Assembly (NCBI RefSeq): GCF_006715485.1
Contig: NZ_VFNH01000003.1
Span: 62,001-126,000 of the forward strand
Source: Herbaspirillum sp. SJZ107
GTDB lineage: Bacteria > Pseudomonadota > Gammaproteobacteria > Burkholderiales > Burkholderiaceae_D
DNA length: 64,000 bases
Reading direction: 5' to 3'
The position numbers and the translations under genes are program-made. Below the pieces are notes generated by a model. That model was not told the DNA's origin. It did no database searches and saw only the letters and a list, made by a program, of their open reading frames with translations. Every line of letters starts with the position of its first letter. The stretch's first letter is position 1. This document shows, piece after piece, positions 7,903 to 15,877 of this stretch.

Positions 7903-9474
7903 ATGACCCTGGCCCGACACGATGTTCCGCGTTCCCGTCCCGCGCCGGCAGGCAGGCATCGCGCCGCCTATACGGCCGGACACCCGGCAGACGACACGCC
8001 CGGCGACGGCAAGGCGGCCTGCCTGCGCCTGTTCAGCCGCCTGAGCGGCTTCACGCCTGCGTCCTGGCTGGCACTGCCGGCCGCCGCCGAGGACGAAGCC
8101 GACGAGAACGCGCTCGAACGGGTGCTCGCCGGCGCTGCCCTCACGCATGCGTATGCCTATGCAGCCATCGCCGCCGAAGCCGGGCGCGCGCGCCGGCACG
8201 GCGTGCGCGACGCGACACCGCCGGCGCTGCTGCTGCTGGCCGCCGTGGCGCACGGGCAGAATGGCTGCAGTGACAGCCATGGCCGCACCACGCTGCAGAT
8301 GGCCGCCAGCGCGCTCGCGCTGGCGCAGCGTCAGGGGCACCTGCAGCATGAGCGTGCCCGGGCGCTGCATGCGGCGCTGCTGCCGCCCGGCCCGGCAGCG
8401 GATGCGTCCGGCCACTTTGGCACGCTCGCTGCAGCGGCCCGGGCGCACCGTGCCGGCCGCCCGCTCGACGCGCTGGGCGGGTTCGAAAGCGCCGGCGCCA
8501 GCGCCGGCCGCGATGGCCTGTACTGGCTGGCCGGCCTGGCGTGGGAGCAAGCGGCGCTGCTGGCCGGCGAAAGTGGCCTCGGCACGGCCATGCAGCACTA
8601 CCGGCGGCTGGCCCTGGCCAGCTACGGGCGTGCCGGGGCGCCAGGCCGGATCGGCACGCTGCGGCGCGCCTGGGGCGAAGACGGCACGGCCGATGCGGGG
8701 GACGCCGATGCGGGCGCGGCCACCGCGCTCGAAGGCGAGCGGGAGCGCCTCCTGCGCGCCGGCAGCATCGGCGACATCGGCCTGTCGATCGCGCACGAAG
8801 TCAACCAGCCGCTGGCGGCGATTTCCCTGCATGCCGCCGCCGCCCGCAAATGGCTGCGCCGGCCGCAGCCGGACATCGAACGCGCCCTCGCCTCCCTGTT
8901 GCTGATCAGCGCCGCCGGCCGCCATGCGGGCGACATCGTGCGCAGCGTGCAGCGCCTCGCCTCGCGTCAGGACACCGAGATGGGCAAGGTCCCCGTCGAC
9001 CAGACCATCGCCGACACCCTGCAGTTGCTGCAGCGGCCACTCCGCAAGCATGGCATCGAGATCGACCTGGCGCTGGGCCTGGGCGAATGCATCATCCAGG
9101 CCAGCCGCGTCCAGTTGCAGCAGGTCGTGACCAACCTGCTGATGAACGCGATCGAGGCACTGTCCGGACAAGGCGGGCGCGTGCTGGCGGAGGGGGCGTC
9201 TGCCGCACGCCGCATCCACGTACAGAGCCGCCACGTCGGCACCGACGAAGTCGAGATCAGCGTCGCCGACAACGGTCCCGGCATCGCGCAGCAGAACCGG
9301 GCACGGATCTTCGGCAGCCTGTTCAGCACCAAGCCGAACAGCACCGGCATGGGCTTGTCGATCAGCCTGGCGATCGTGCGTGCGCACGGCGGCCAGATCG
9401 GCTACGAGCCGGGCCAGCCGCATGGCGCCTGCTTCCGCTTCCGCCTGCCGGTCAACGCACGCGGCGCCGCATGA
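7903..9474 (+). CDS. Histidine kinase with helical N-terminal module, no membrane segment
   Basis: 523-aa kinase. The catalytic part has an H-box with His298 (SIAHEVNQPLAAIS), N-box NLLMNAIEAL, and G-boxes DNGPGIA and GMGLSISLAIVRAHGG, matching the FixL/DctB-like group. No PAS domain or membrane helix is visible; instead residues 1-270 are Ala-rich helices. The stretch around residues 205-260 (tandem helices ending in a Tyr-x-x-x-Gly-Ala-x-x-(K/R)-(I/V) pattern) resembles the helical segment preceding the GAF/kinase part of large Ser/Thr-kinase-ATPase-histidine-kinase hybrids; that likeness is by eye. The likely partner is the FixJ-type regulator at 5498-6139. A GAGGAG lies 10 nt before the start. 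Confidence 0.85.
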   Translation: MTLARHDVPRSRPAPAGRHRAAYTAGHPADDTPGDGKAACLRLFSRLSGFTPASWLALPAAAEDEADENALERVLAGAALTHAYAYAAIAAEAGRARRHGVRDATPPALLLLAAVAHGQNGCSDSHGRTTLQMAASALALAQRQGHLQHERARALHAALLPPGPAADASGHFGTLAAAARAHRAGRPLDALGGFESAGASAGRDGLYWLAGLAWEQAALLAGESGLGTAMQHYRRLALASYGRAGAPGRIGTLRRAWGEDGTADAGDADAGAATALEGERERLLRAGSIGDIGLSIAHEVNQPLAAISLHAAAARKWLRRPQPDIERALASLLLISAAGRHAGDIVRSVQRLASRQDTEMGKVPVDQTIADTLQLLQRPLRKHGIEIDLALGLGECIIQASRVQLQQVVTNLLMNAIEALSGQGGRVLAEGASAARRIHVQSRHVGTDEVEISVADNGPGIAQQNRARIFGSLFSTKPNSTGMGLSISLAIVRAHGGQIGYEPGQPHGACFRFRLPVNARGAA

Positions 9475-9489
9475 TGAGCGCTGTCCGCA

Positions 9490-10191
9490 TCAGTCCGCGT
9501 AGCTTGACAGCCAGGGCAGGATCACCTCGAGCAGGCGCTGCGGCGCCTCGATCGGAATCATGTGGCCGCTGTCTTCGATGACCGCCAGGCTGGCCTCCGG
9601 AATCCCGGCCTGCAGCTCGCGCGCCTCTTCCAGGCTGCGCAGCTGGTCCTGGGCCGCCGCGACCACCAGCGTCGGGCAGCGGATCTCACCCAGGCGGTCG
9701 ATGTCGCCCGGCCGCTCCAGCACCGACTGGCGCCGGAACACCTCGCCGCCCAGGCGCATGCCCATCGCGCGCACGCGCTCGATCATCGCCTCGTTGTGCT
9801 TGTCCTTCGGATGCAGCGAGCTGGCCACCGCGATGCGGCTCAAGCCGCTGAAGGCCACCGAAGGCGCGGCATGCCCGACCGCGCCCTTGCGCTGGCGCAT
9901 CGCCGGCGTGTCGGGGCGGGTCGAGGTGGCCACCAGTACCAGCGCTTTGACCCGCTTGCCGTATGCCGGCGCCAGGCGGGCGATGTCGCGCGCGACGTAG
10001 CCGCCCATCGAAAAGCCGACCAGCAGGAAGGATGGCGGCGCCGCCGCCAGCGCACGGCGCGCCATCGCCTCGACCGAGGTGTCGTGGCGCAGGTCGGCAT
10101 GCAGGACCGGACCGAAGCGCGCCAGCGCGGCGCTCATGTCGTTCCACAGGGTTTCGTCGGCCATGAAGCCGGGGACAAGTAGGAGAGCCAT
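9490..10191 (-). CDS. Alpha/beta hydrolase
   Basis: Cytoplasmic 233-aa alpha/beta-fold hydrolase. The nucleophile elbow GFSMG (about residues 58-62) supplies the Ser, AAQDQ near 180 gives the acid, and the His of the triad is in DSGHMIPIEAP (about 206). The oxyanion region LLVPGFMAD is at the N-terminus. It has almost no lid domain, consistent with a small esterase of the BioH/YbfF-like type; the substrate cannot be read from sequence. It is convergent with the kinase upstream (16 bp gap). Confidence 0.88.
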   Translation of the reverse strand: MALLLVPGFMADETLWNDMSAALARFGPVLHADLRHDTSVEAMARRALAAAPPSFLLVGFSMGGYVARDIARLAPAYGKRVKALVLVATSTRPDTPAMRQRKGAVGHAAPSVAFSGLSRIAVASSLHPKDKHNEAMIERVRAMGMRLGGEVFRRQSVLERPGDIDRLGEIRCPTLVVAAAQDQLRSLEEARELQAGIPEASLAVIEDSGHMIPIEAPQRLLEVILPWLSSYAD

Positions 10192-10271
10192 GGGGGCATC
10201 CTAGCAGAAGCGGATAAGCGAAGAAGTGTTGTAATTACAGACGATAGGTTGCCCTAAGGAATTATTCTGTT

Positions 10272-10298
10272 CAAAATGATTGGCTATCGCGCCGATCC
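10272..10298 (+). promoter_or_regulatory. Candidate sigma28 (FliA) promoter of the chemoreceptor gene
   Basis: CAAAATGA, an 11-nt spacer, then GCCGATCC. The consensus is TAAAGTTT-N11-GCCGATAA; the -10 part matches 6 of 8 and the spacing is exact. It lies about 30 bp before the GTG start of a methyl-accepting chemotaxis protein, the gene class normally under FliA control. Confidence 0.5.
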
Positions 10299-10328
10299 GG
10301 CGCTTTCTCGCATTCACAAGGAACGACC

Positions 10329-12056
10329 GTGTCCTCTTCCCGTACGTCCAGCGTCCGCAGCCAGCTCAGGCTGACGTTCGCCATCATCATCATTCTCTCC
10401 TTCGTCTCGACCGCCGTCGCGATCTGGCGCCTGCAGGTGCTGGCAAACGATACCCGGGCACTCACCGAACGTCCGCTGGCGACGGAAAGGCTCATCTCGA
10501 GCTGGCTGACGAACACCTCGGTCGGCGTCAAGCGCACCGCCGTGATCACGCGCGCGGCCGATCCCGGCCTCGGCAAGCTGTATGCGGAAGAAGCGAAGGA
10601 ATCGACGGCGCGCGTCGGCGAGATGCTCAAGAAAGTCGGCGAACTGCTCGATACCCCGCAAGAGCGCGCGATGCTCGACCAGATCGCCGCCCTGCGCCAG
10701 AAGTACACCGACGTGCGCAACCAGGTTGCCGCCCTCAAGGCCGAAGGCAAGGACGAGGAAGCGCGCGTCCTGTTCGACCAGGCTTATACGCCGGCGGCGG
10801 ACACCTACGTTGCCAAGGCAAACGAACTGCTGAGCATGCAGCAGCGTGCGATCGATGCCCGCGTGGCCACCGTGCTCGCCAGCGCCAACCGCAGCAGCAA
10901 CGTCCTGATCGCCCTGTGCCTGGCGACGCTGGTGTTCAGCGTTCTGGCAGGCGCCATATTCGTGCGTGCACTGTTCCGCCGCCTGGGCGGCGAACCGTCC
11001 AGCGCCGCCGCCGTGGCCAGCGAGATCGCCGCCGGCAACCTGCGCGTGGCGGTACCGCTGCGCGCCGGCGACCAGGACAGCCTGATGGCCACGCTGGAAA
11101 GCATGCGCGCCAGCCTGGCCGATATCGTCGGCCAGGTGCGCCACGGCGCCACCAGCATCGGCGCCTCGATCGCCACCATGGCGGGCGAGACCCGCGACCT
11201 GTCGCAGCGTACCGAAAGCCAGGCGTCGGCGCTGGAAGAAACCGCCTCCTCGATGGAAGAACTGACCCAGACCGTCGGCCACAGCGCCGCCAGCGCCGAG
11301 CAGGCCAACCGCCTGGCGGCGGATGCCGCCGACGTGGCGCGCCAGGGCGGCGCCATGGTTGGCCAGCTGGTCGACACCATGGGCGCGATCGATGCGTCGT
11401 CGGCACGCATCGTCGACATCATTTCGGTCATCGACGGCATCGCCTTCCAGACCAACATCCTGGCGCTGAACGCCGCGGTGGAAGCGGCCCGCGCCGGCGA
11501 ACAGGGCCGCGGCTTCGCCGTCGTCGCTGCCGAAGTGAGGGCACTGGCGCAGCGCTCGGCCGGCGCCGCCAAGGAAATCAAGGACCTGATCGACGCCTCG
11601 ACCCGGCGCGTCGCGCAAGGCTCGACGCTGGCCGCCGAGGCCGGCGATACCATGCAGGGCATCGTCGACGGCATCACGCGCGTATCAAGCATCATGAACG
11701 AGATCGTCAGCTCCAGCCGCGAGCAGGCCAGCGGCATCGCCCAGGTCAACCAGGCGATCGTGCAGATGGACGGCAGCACCCAGCAGAACGCGGCACTGGT
11801 CGAGGCATCGGCCGCCGCCACGCGCTCGATGCAGGAGCAGGCCAGCCAGCTGGCGCGGGTGGTGGCGCTGTTCCAGATCGATGGCGTGGCCGCCGCGCCA
11901 CAGCCGGTGGCACCTGCGCCGGCCCCCGTCAAGACACGCCCTGCCCTGGCGGCGGCACGCCCTGCTCCCGCCCCTGCTCCCGCCCCGGCCACGGCCCGCA
12001 AGACGGCAGTGCGCAGGGAAGCGGTGGCCAGCAGCGGCGACTGGGAAGAGTTCTGA
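10329..12056 (+). CDS. Methyl-accepting chemotaxis protein with 4HB-type sensor and CheR/CheB tether
   Basis: 575-aa chemoreceptor with a GTG start preceded by AAGGA (6 nt spacing). Transmembrane helix 1 is at about 15-35, a periplasmic four-helix-bundle sensor (4HB_MCP-like) at about 36-190, helix 2 at about 193-215, then HAMP and the signalling domain. The highly conserved hairpin tip (EAARAGEQGRGFAVVAAEV) is present and identifies a CheA/CheW-binding receptor. After a Pro/Ala-rich linker the protein ends in DWEEF, matching the xWxxF pentapeptide tether that recruits CheR and CheB in enterobacterial receptors. Ligand unknown. No other che gene is in the window. Confidence 0.93.
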   Translation: MSSSRTSSVRSQLRLTFAIIIILSFVSTAVAIWRLQVLANDTRALTERPLATERLISSWLTNTSVGVKRTAVITRAADPGLGKLYAEEAKESTARVGEMLKKVGELLDTPQERAMLDQIAALRQKYTDVRNQVAALKAEGKDEEARVLFDQAYTPAADTYVAKANELLSMQQRAIDARVATVLASANRSSNVLIALCLATLVFSVLAGAIFVRALFRRLGGEPSSAAAVASEIAAGNLRVAVPLRAGDQDSLMATLESMRASLADIVGQVRHGATSIGASIATMAGETRDLSQRTESQASALEETASSMEELTQTVGHSAASAEQANRLAADAADVARQGGAMVGQLVDTMGAIDASSARIVDIISVIDGIAFQTNILALNAAVEAARAGEQGRGFAVVAAEVRALAQRSAGAAKEIKDLIDASTRRVAQGSTLAAEAGDTMQGIVDGITRVSSIMNEIVSSSREQASGIAQVNQAIVQMDGSTQQNAALVEASAAATRSMQEQASQLARVVALFQIDGVAAAPQPVAPAPAPVKTRPALAAARPAPAPAPAPATARKTAVRREAVASSGDWEEF

Positions 12057-12120
12057 CGCGGGAAGGCCATGACGCGTTAGACTGTCCTCTTTCCACCCAT
12101 TACTGTTCGACGAGCCTGCC

Positions 12121-12606
12121 ATGACCCTGCCCGCCCACCAACTCACGATGACGGTCCTGATGACGCCGGACACCGCGAACTTTTCCGGCAACGTCCACGG
12201 CGGCCACATCCTCAAACTGCTGGACCAGGTGGCCTACGCCTGCGCCAGCCGCTACGCCGCCACCTACGTCGTCACCATGAGCGTCGACCAGGTCACTTTC
12301 CGCCAGCCGATCCTGGTCGGCGAACTGGTCACCTTCCTGGCGGCGGTCAACTACACCGGCCGCACCTCGATGGAAATCGGCATCAAGGTGCTGGCCGAGA
12401 ATATCCGCACCCAGGAAGTGCGCCACGTGAACAGCTGCTTCTTCACGATGGTGGCGGTCGGCGAAGACAAGCAGCCGGTGCCGGTGCCGCCGCTGCGTCC
12501 GTTCACGCCGGACGAGCAGCGCCGCCACGAAGAAGCCAAGGGCCGCAAGGAAGCGCGCCTGGCGCTGGACCGGCAGCATGCGGAGCGCGCCAAGGCGCGC
12601 GGCTGA
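12121..12606 (+). CDS. Acyl-CoA thioesterase, hotdog fold (YciA/BACH-like)
   Basis: 161-aa cytoplasmic hotdog-fold thioesterase that hydrolyses acyl-CoA to free acid and CoA in known relatives. The family signature NFSGNVHGGHILKLLDQVAY (about 21-40) contains the Asn and the Gly-Gly-His elements of the active site, and DQVTFRQPI is the second conserved strand. A charged Glu/Arg/Lys-rich C-terminal tail follows. It sits 64 bp after the chemoreceptor on the same strand. Confidence 0.92.
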   Translation: MTLPAHQLTMTVLMTPDTANFSGNVHGGHILKLLDQVAYACASRYAATYVVTMSVDQVTFRQPILVGELVTFLAAVNYTGRTSMEIGIKVLAENIRTQEVRHVNSCFFTMVAVGEDKQPVPVPPLRPFTPDEQRRHEEAKGRKEARLALDRQHAERAKARG

Positions 12607-12621
12607 AGGCCCGGCTGCGCT

Positions 12622-14034
12622 TCAGGCGCGCGCGTGGCGGATCCGGCCGAGGCTGATGCACAGCGCCATGGCGGTCGACGCCACTGCAATCGCAAGGCAG
12701 AGCCGGATCGCGTGCATGCCGGCCGCGCCGCCGCCCAGGTCGCGGTCAAAGGTCGACAGCACGATCCCCACCACCGCGGTGCCGCAGCACTGGCCGAAGG
12801 TGCGCATGATGGCCAGGATGCCGGACGCGGCGCCGCTGCGTGCGCGTGCCACGTTCGACAGCATCTCGCGGTTGTTCGGGCTCTGGAAGAAACCGAAACC
12901 GATCCCGCACAGCAGGTTGCGCCAGGCGATGTCCCAGGCCTGTGCCCCCATCGGCAGCAGCGCCAGGGACAGCAGTCCGGCTGCCAGCAGCGCCAGCCCG
13001 ACCGACGACAGGATCGCCGCCGGATAGCGGTCGGCGAGCCGGCCGGCATGCGGCGCGGCCAGCATGATGCCGATCGGCCAGGGCGTGAACAGCAGCGCCG
13101 AGTGGAGCGCGGAATCGCCGTACACGGTCTGGAACAGGAAGGGCAAGGCGACGAAGGTGATGCCCTGCCCGACGAAGGACGCCACCGAGGTCAGCGCAGC
13201 CATGGAAAACCGCCTGGAGGCGAACATGTCGAGCGGGACCAGCGGGGCTGCTGCACGGCGCTGGCGCCACACGAAACCCCAGCCGGCCGCGACGGCAATC
13301 GATCCATAGACAAGCAGTGCCCCGTGCGTCCGGTCCGCCGTCCCCAGGTGGGCGCAGGCATCGGCGGCCATGATGAAGGCGCCCATGGCGGCCGCCGACA
13401 GCACGGCGCCGGCGCTGTCGAAACGCGCTGACGCCGGCTGCGGGTTGTCGGGCACCGCCCGCCCCAGCGCCAGCGCGATGGCGCCCAGCGGCACGTTGAT
13501 CGCGAACAGCCAGGGCCAGCCGAGCCAGGACAGCAACGCACCGCCCAGCGTGGGGCCGACCGCAGTGCTGGCGGCGACCAGCAGCGCGTTCAGGCCCAGG
13601 ACGCGTCCCAGCAGGCGGTTCGGGAAGATGGTGCGCAGGATCGCCGGCCCGATGCTCAGGCATGCCGCCCCGCCGATCCCCTGCAGCACGCGCAGCGCCG
13701 TCAGCATCGCCAGCGACGACGACAATGCGCAGCCGAGCGACGCCAGCGTGAACACGGCCAGGCCGCCGGCAAACAGGCGGCGGTAGCCGAGCCGGTCCGC
13801 CAGCGCGGCGAAGATCGCCAGCGTCATGGCGACCGCCAGCAGGTAGGCGTTGGCCACCCACAGCGCGCCGCCGGCGGGCGCATCGAGGGCGCGGGCGATC
13901 TGTGGCAGCGCGACGTTCAGCATGCTGCCGTCCAGCACCGTCATGGCCGTCGCCGTCGTCAGGGCGATCATCGCCAGGCGGCGCCTGGGACCGGGCAAGC
14001 CTTCGTCGCCCGGCAAATCGGAAAACAATGTCAT
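12622..14034 (-). CDS. MFS drug exporter, DHA2 (EmrB/QacA) type
   Basis: 470-aa polytopic inner-membrane transporter, expected to be a proton-driven efflux pump. The DHA2 motifs are visible: TVLDGSMLNVALPQIARAL in helix 1, the motif-A region ADRLGYRRLFAGG and the motif-C region GPTLGGALLSWLGWPWLFAINVP (about 140-165). Two upstream in-frame starts (14073 and 14106) exist; none has a good ribosome binding site and 14034 was chosen because the hydrophobic core follows directly. It is convergent with the thioesterase gene. Substrate unknown. Confidence 0.88.
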   Translation of the reverse strand: MTLFSDLPGDEGLPGPRRRLAMIALTTATAMTVLDGSMLNVALPQIARALDAPAGGALWVANAYLLAVAMTLAIFAALADRLGYRRLFAGGLAVFTLASLGCALSSSLAMLTALRVLQGIGGAACLSIGPAILRTIFPNRLLGRVLGLNALLVAASTAVGPTLGGALLSWLGWPWLFAINVPLGAIALALGRAVPDNPQPASARFDSAGAVLSAAAMGAFIMAADACAHLGTADRTHGALLVYGSIAVAAGWGFVWRQRRAAAPLVPLDMFASRRFSMAALTSVASFVGQGITFVALPFLFQTVYGDSALHSALLFTPWPIGIMLAAPHAGRLADRYPAAILSSVGLALLAAGLLSLALLPMGAQAWDIAWRNLLCGIGFGFFQSPNNREMLSNVARARSGAASGILAIMRTFGQCCGTAVVGIVLSTFDRDLGGGAAGMHAIRLCLAIAVASTAMALCISLGRIRHARA

Positions 14035-14154
14035 GAATGCTTTCTGGCGCCACTGCGCCTTTGAGGTCGACATGTCGACTATAGCGACCCGGGCGGCATG
14101 GCGCACGCGCTGCAGTGCCGGCAGCGCACGCTGGTGCTGTCAGGAACAAAATTA

Positions 14155-14182
14155 TGGACATCTCATAACTCTGTGCTATACT
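14155..14182 (+). promoter_or_regulatory. sigma70-type promoter of tRNA-Phe
   Basis: TGGACA, 16-nt spacer, TATACT, placed 11 bp before the tRNA. Confidence 0.65.
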
Positions 14183-14192
14183 TCGCCGCCTT

Positions 14193-14268
14193 GGCCTGGT
14201 AGCTCAGTTGGTAGAGCAGAGGATTGAAAATCCTTGTGTCGGTGGTTCGATTCCGCCCCGGGCCACCA
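14193..14268 (+). tRNA. tRNA-Phe (GAA)
   Basis: 76 nt with encoded CCA. The acceptor stem GGCCTGG pairs with CCGGGCC (one G-U), the anticodon loop TTGAAAA carries GAA at 14226-14228, and the T-loop TTCGATT is canonical. Its 3' half, from the anticodon loop onward, is the left copy of a 50-bp direct repeat, so part of this gene may have been supplied by the inserted element. Confidence 0.97.
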
Positions 14269-14271
14269 AGA
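14222..14271 (+). repeat. Left attachment site (50-bp direct repeat inside tRNA-Phe)
   Basis: Identical 50-bp sequence at 14222-14271 and 15686-15735, spanning the anticodon loop, variable region, T-arm, acceptor 3' strand and CCA. This is the classic duplication left by a site-specific integrase acting at a tRNA 3' end. Confidence 0.88.
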
Positions 14272-14281
14272 ATATCCAAGC

Positions 14282-14313
14282 AAAAACGCCAACCCATGCA
14301 GGTTGGCGTTTTT
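14282..14313. terminator. Terminator hairpin after tRNA-Phe
   Basis: Perfect stem AAAAACGCCAACC/GGTTGGCGTTTTT around the loop CATGCA, with A and T runs on both sides so it can work in both directions. Its 30-bp core is the exact reverse complement of the terminator at 18257-18286. Confidence 0.85.
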
Positions 14314-14434
14314 GTTTCAAGGTTAGAAATCCTGGCGTCCGGTCGATTTCCGATAACCCCCCTACCTCAACGACAATTTCCACTTTCCGCCAAATGCTGT
14401 GCTTGCCGCCTCATTGTCATGGCGGCCCTCAAGC

Positions 14435-15487
14435 TCAGTCCCGTCCAATGTGCCAACTTGGAAGATTGACAATCTGCGACAGTTCCGGGCGTCGTCCGAT
14501 TTCAGAAGTCGTCAGTGCACGAAGTATGTTCGGGATAACTTTGTCTAATATTAAATTTTTTGATAGCTCATCGGGTGACCTCCACCCCGCTCCAAAGGCA
14601 AGGTAATCCATTTTCGCCAAACCTGTCGTTGCGAGGACGTCTCTTACCTCTGCCTCGGTTAGCCGTATGGAAGTTTGAATAGCTGGCTCATCCGTTCGCC
14701 ATACTGCAAGCTTCTCCACTGTCCCAGTGGTCCGATCAGCCGTGAACGCTCGCGGAATACCCTGCAGCAGCAGGTACCAGTCATCTAAATCTTGCAAGTA
14801 GAGACTCCAGGGCTCAAAGCAGGCCTTCGAGAACGCAAGTTCGATCGCAGCAGCAATTCGCCGGCCTTTGGCGGCTTTTTCTTTTCGGTAGGCGGCAAGC
14901 TTGACTGAGTCGAACGCGCCTGGAACTGAACCGTCGTCGATCGGCTTGATTTTGTCAAATTCTGGATAGTTACACAGCACGCGGACAGGCCTGTCCTCAT
15001 GGAGGGCAAGTGCCATGCGGGCGGCTGCATTGCGTATATCCGATGCAGCCGCTACAAAGTAATCGCCAGCGATGTCTAGATCAAGCTTCTCATCGTGTTC
15101 TACCGTTTCCGTCAACTGTGTGACGCGTGTTTGCAGGATTCGTCCTGCCTCAATTTGCGCCAATGCCTCTGCTTCCGCCTGTTTTTTCCAGTTTTTCAAT
15201 ACGCCAACTGTGTATCTGGCTGGGTCCACATCGATGAGCTTGGAGCAGGACTGGCACAGCCATATACCATTGCTGATGTGAGCGCGCTGCTCCGGTGACA
15301 TAAATTTCTCATAACGTGGGCCACCTTCAGACGCCGCATGGATATGTGCGGCGACCCCGATGCTCACCGCCTTGCTATCATCTGAGCTCGGTCCACTAGT
15401 AGGCTGTCGACACCCGGGATTCGAACATTTTGCACCGGCACGCTTGCTTAGCATGTCCTTCGTTTGCTGGTTAAAGTCATCTCTCAT
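14435..15487 (-). CDS. HNH-nuclease-domain protein, probable anti-phage cargo, unknown C-terminal domain
   Basis: 350 aa, start supported by GGGGGAG about 9 nt upstream. Residues 20-110 form a zinc-stabilised HNH (beta-beta-alpha-metal) domain: Cys21 and Cys26 (CSNPGC), His48 in GVAAHIHAAS, GPRY at 56-59, Asn73 in NGIWLCQSC with Cys78 and Cys81, then ID at 85-86 and a WK-rich helix. This arrangement is shared by HNH domains fused to diverse sensors in restriction and phage-defence proteins. Residues 125-350 are not recognised; they contain many Trp/Tyr/Asp residues (DLDDWYLLL; YLAFGAGW) and no membrane segment. As the sole gene of a tRNA-borne element, with more AT-rich codons than its neighbours, it looks like an acquired single-gene defence system. 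The defence role is inferred. Confidence 0.75.
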   Translation of the reverse strand: MRDDFNQQTKDMLSKRAGAKCSNPGCRQPTSGPSSDDSKAVSIGVAAHIHAASEGGPRYEKFMSPEQRAHISNGIWLCQSCSKLIDVDPARYTVGVLKNWKKQAEAEALAQIEAGRILQTRVTQLTETVEHDEKLDLDIAGDYFVAAASDIRNAAARMALALHEDRPVRVLCNYPEFDKIKPIDDGSVPGAFDSVKLAAYRKEKAAKGRRIAAAIELAFSKACFEPWSLYLQDLDDWYLLLQGIPRAFTADRTTGTVEKLAVWRTDEPAIQTSIRLTEAEVRDVLATTGLAKMDYLAFGAGWRSPDELSKNLILDKVIPNILRALTTSEIGRRPELSQIVNLPSWHIGRD

Positions 15488-15685
15488 CTTTTTAGCTCCC
15501 CCGTGACGGGTGACGCAAGTCAGCCTGGCCCTCCGTCAGTCTGCCTGTCCTCACCACCACTTAGCAGGTTCGCAGCAGATCCTCTGAAGGGGAGCTATCA
15601 AGTTCGACAGTAGCCCATCGGCATAAATTAGGATTGCTATTCTCCTATCCTCGCCATTGGTAGCGGTCATGCGACATGGAGCAAT
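15488..15685. other. Upstream region of the HNH gene inside the element
   Basis: 198 bp with the ribosome binding site of the HNH gene but no promoter I can place with confidence, and no credible ORF. It contains no sequence resembling an integrase or excisionase gene. Confidence 0.5.
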
Positions 15686-15735
15686 GATTGAAAATCCTTG
15701 TGTCGGTGGTTCGATTCCGCCCCGGGCCACCAAGA
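15686..15735 (+). repeat. Right attachment site (second copy of the 50-bp tRNA-Phe 3' end)
   Basis: Identical to 14222-14271. The tRNA 5' half is absent here (the sequence upstream diverges), so this is not a second functional tRNA but the displaced 3' end. Confidence 0.88.
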
Positions 15736-15758
15736 TTCGGCACATAGCATGTGCAAGC

Positions 15759-15786
15759 AAAAACGCCACCCTCGGGTGGCGTTTTT
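15759..15786. terminator. Terminator after the right attachment site
   Basis: Stem AAAAACGCCACC/GGTGGCGTTTTT with loop CTCG. It is probably the original tRNA-Phe terminator, displaced 1.46 kb by the insertion. Confidence 0.8.
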
Positions 15787-15819
15787 GTTTTATCCGCTAT
15801 AGATTTACCGGTCCCAAAA

Positions 15820-15856
15820 AAAGCCCGGTATGGCGTCAGCTGCCATGCCGGGCTTT
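15820..15856 (-). terminator. Terminator of the sorbosone dehydrogenase operon
   Basis: 15-bp stem (AAAGCCCGGtATGGC with its complement, one wobble pair) followed on the minus strand by a run of seven T; lies 21 bp past the stop of the 15878-17206 gene. Confidence 0.85.
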
Positions 15857-15877
15857 CCTGTGTACGGCAACAGGCCG

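Larger units (their letters stand above)
14222..15685. mobile_element. 1,464-bp integrase-less element at tRNA-Phe carrying one HNH gene
   Basis: The repeat-to-repeat distance is 1,464 bp. Between the repeats lie one minus-strand gene (HNH-type, 350 aa), a terminator and about 200 bp of upstream DNA. The interior is visibly more AT-rich than the flanks (for example the AT run near 14540-14565). No recombinase, replication or transfer gene is present, so the element must have been integrated by an enzyme encoded elsewhere or is the remnant of a larger island. Confidence 0.8.

Noticed and set aside
14208..14606. Plus-strand frame starting within tRNA-Phe
   Set aside because: It reads the tRNA and crosses the terminator; no protein-like composition.
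15551..15769. 72-aa minus-strand frame across the right attachment site
   Set aside because: It translates the tRNA 3' end antisense strand, a common spurious frame.
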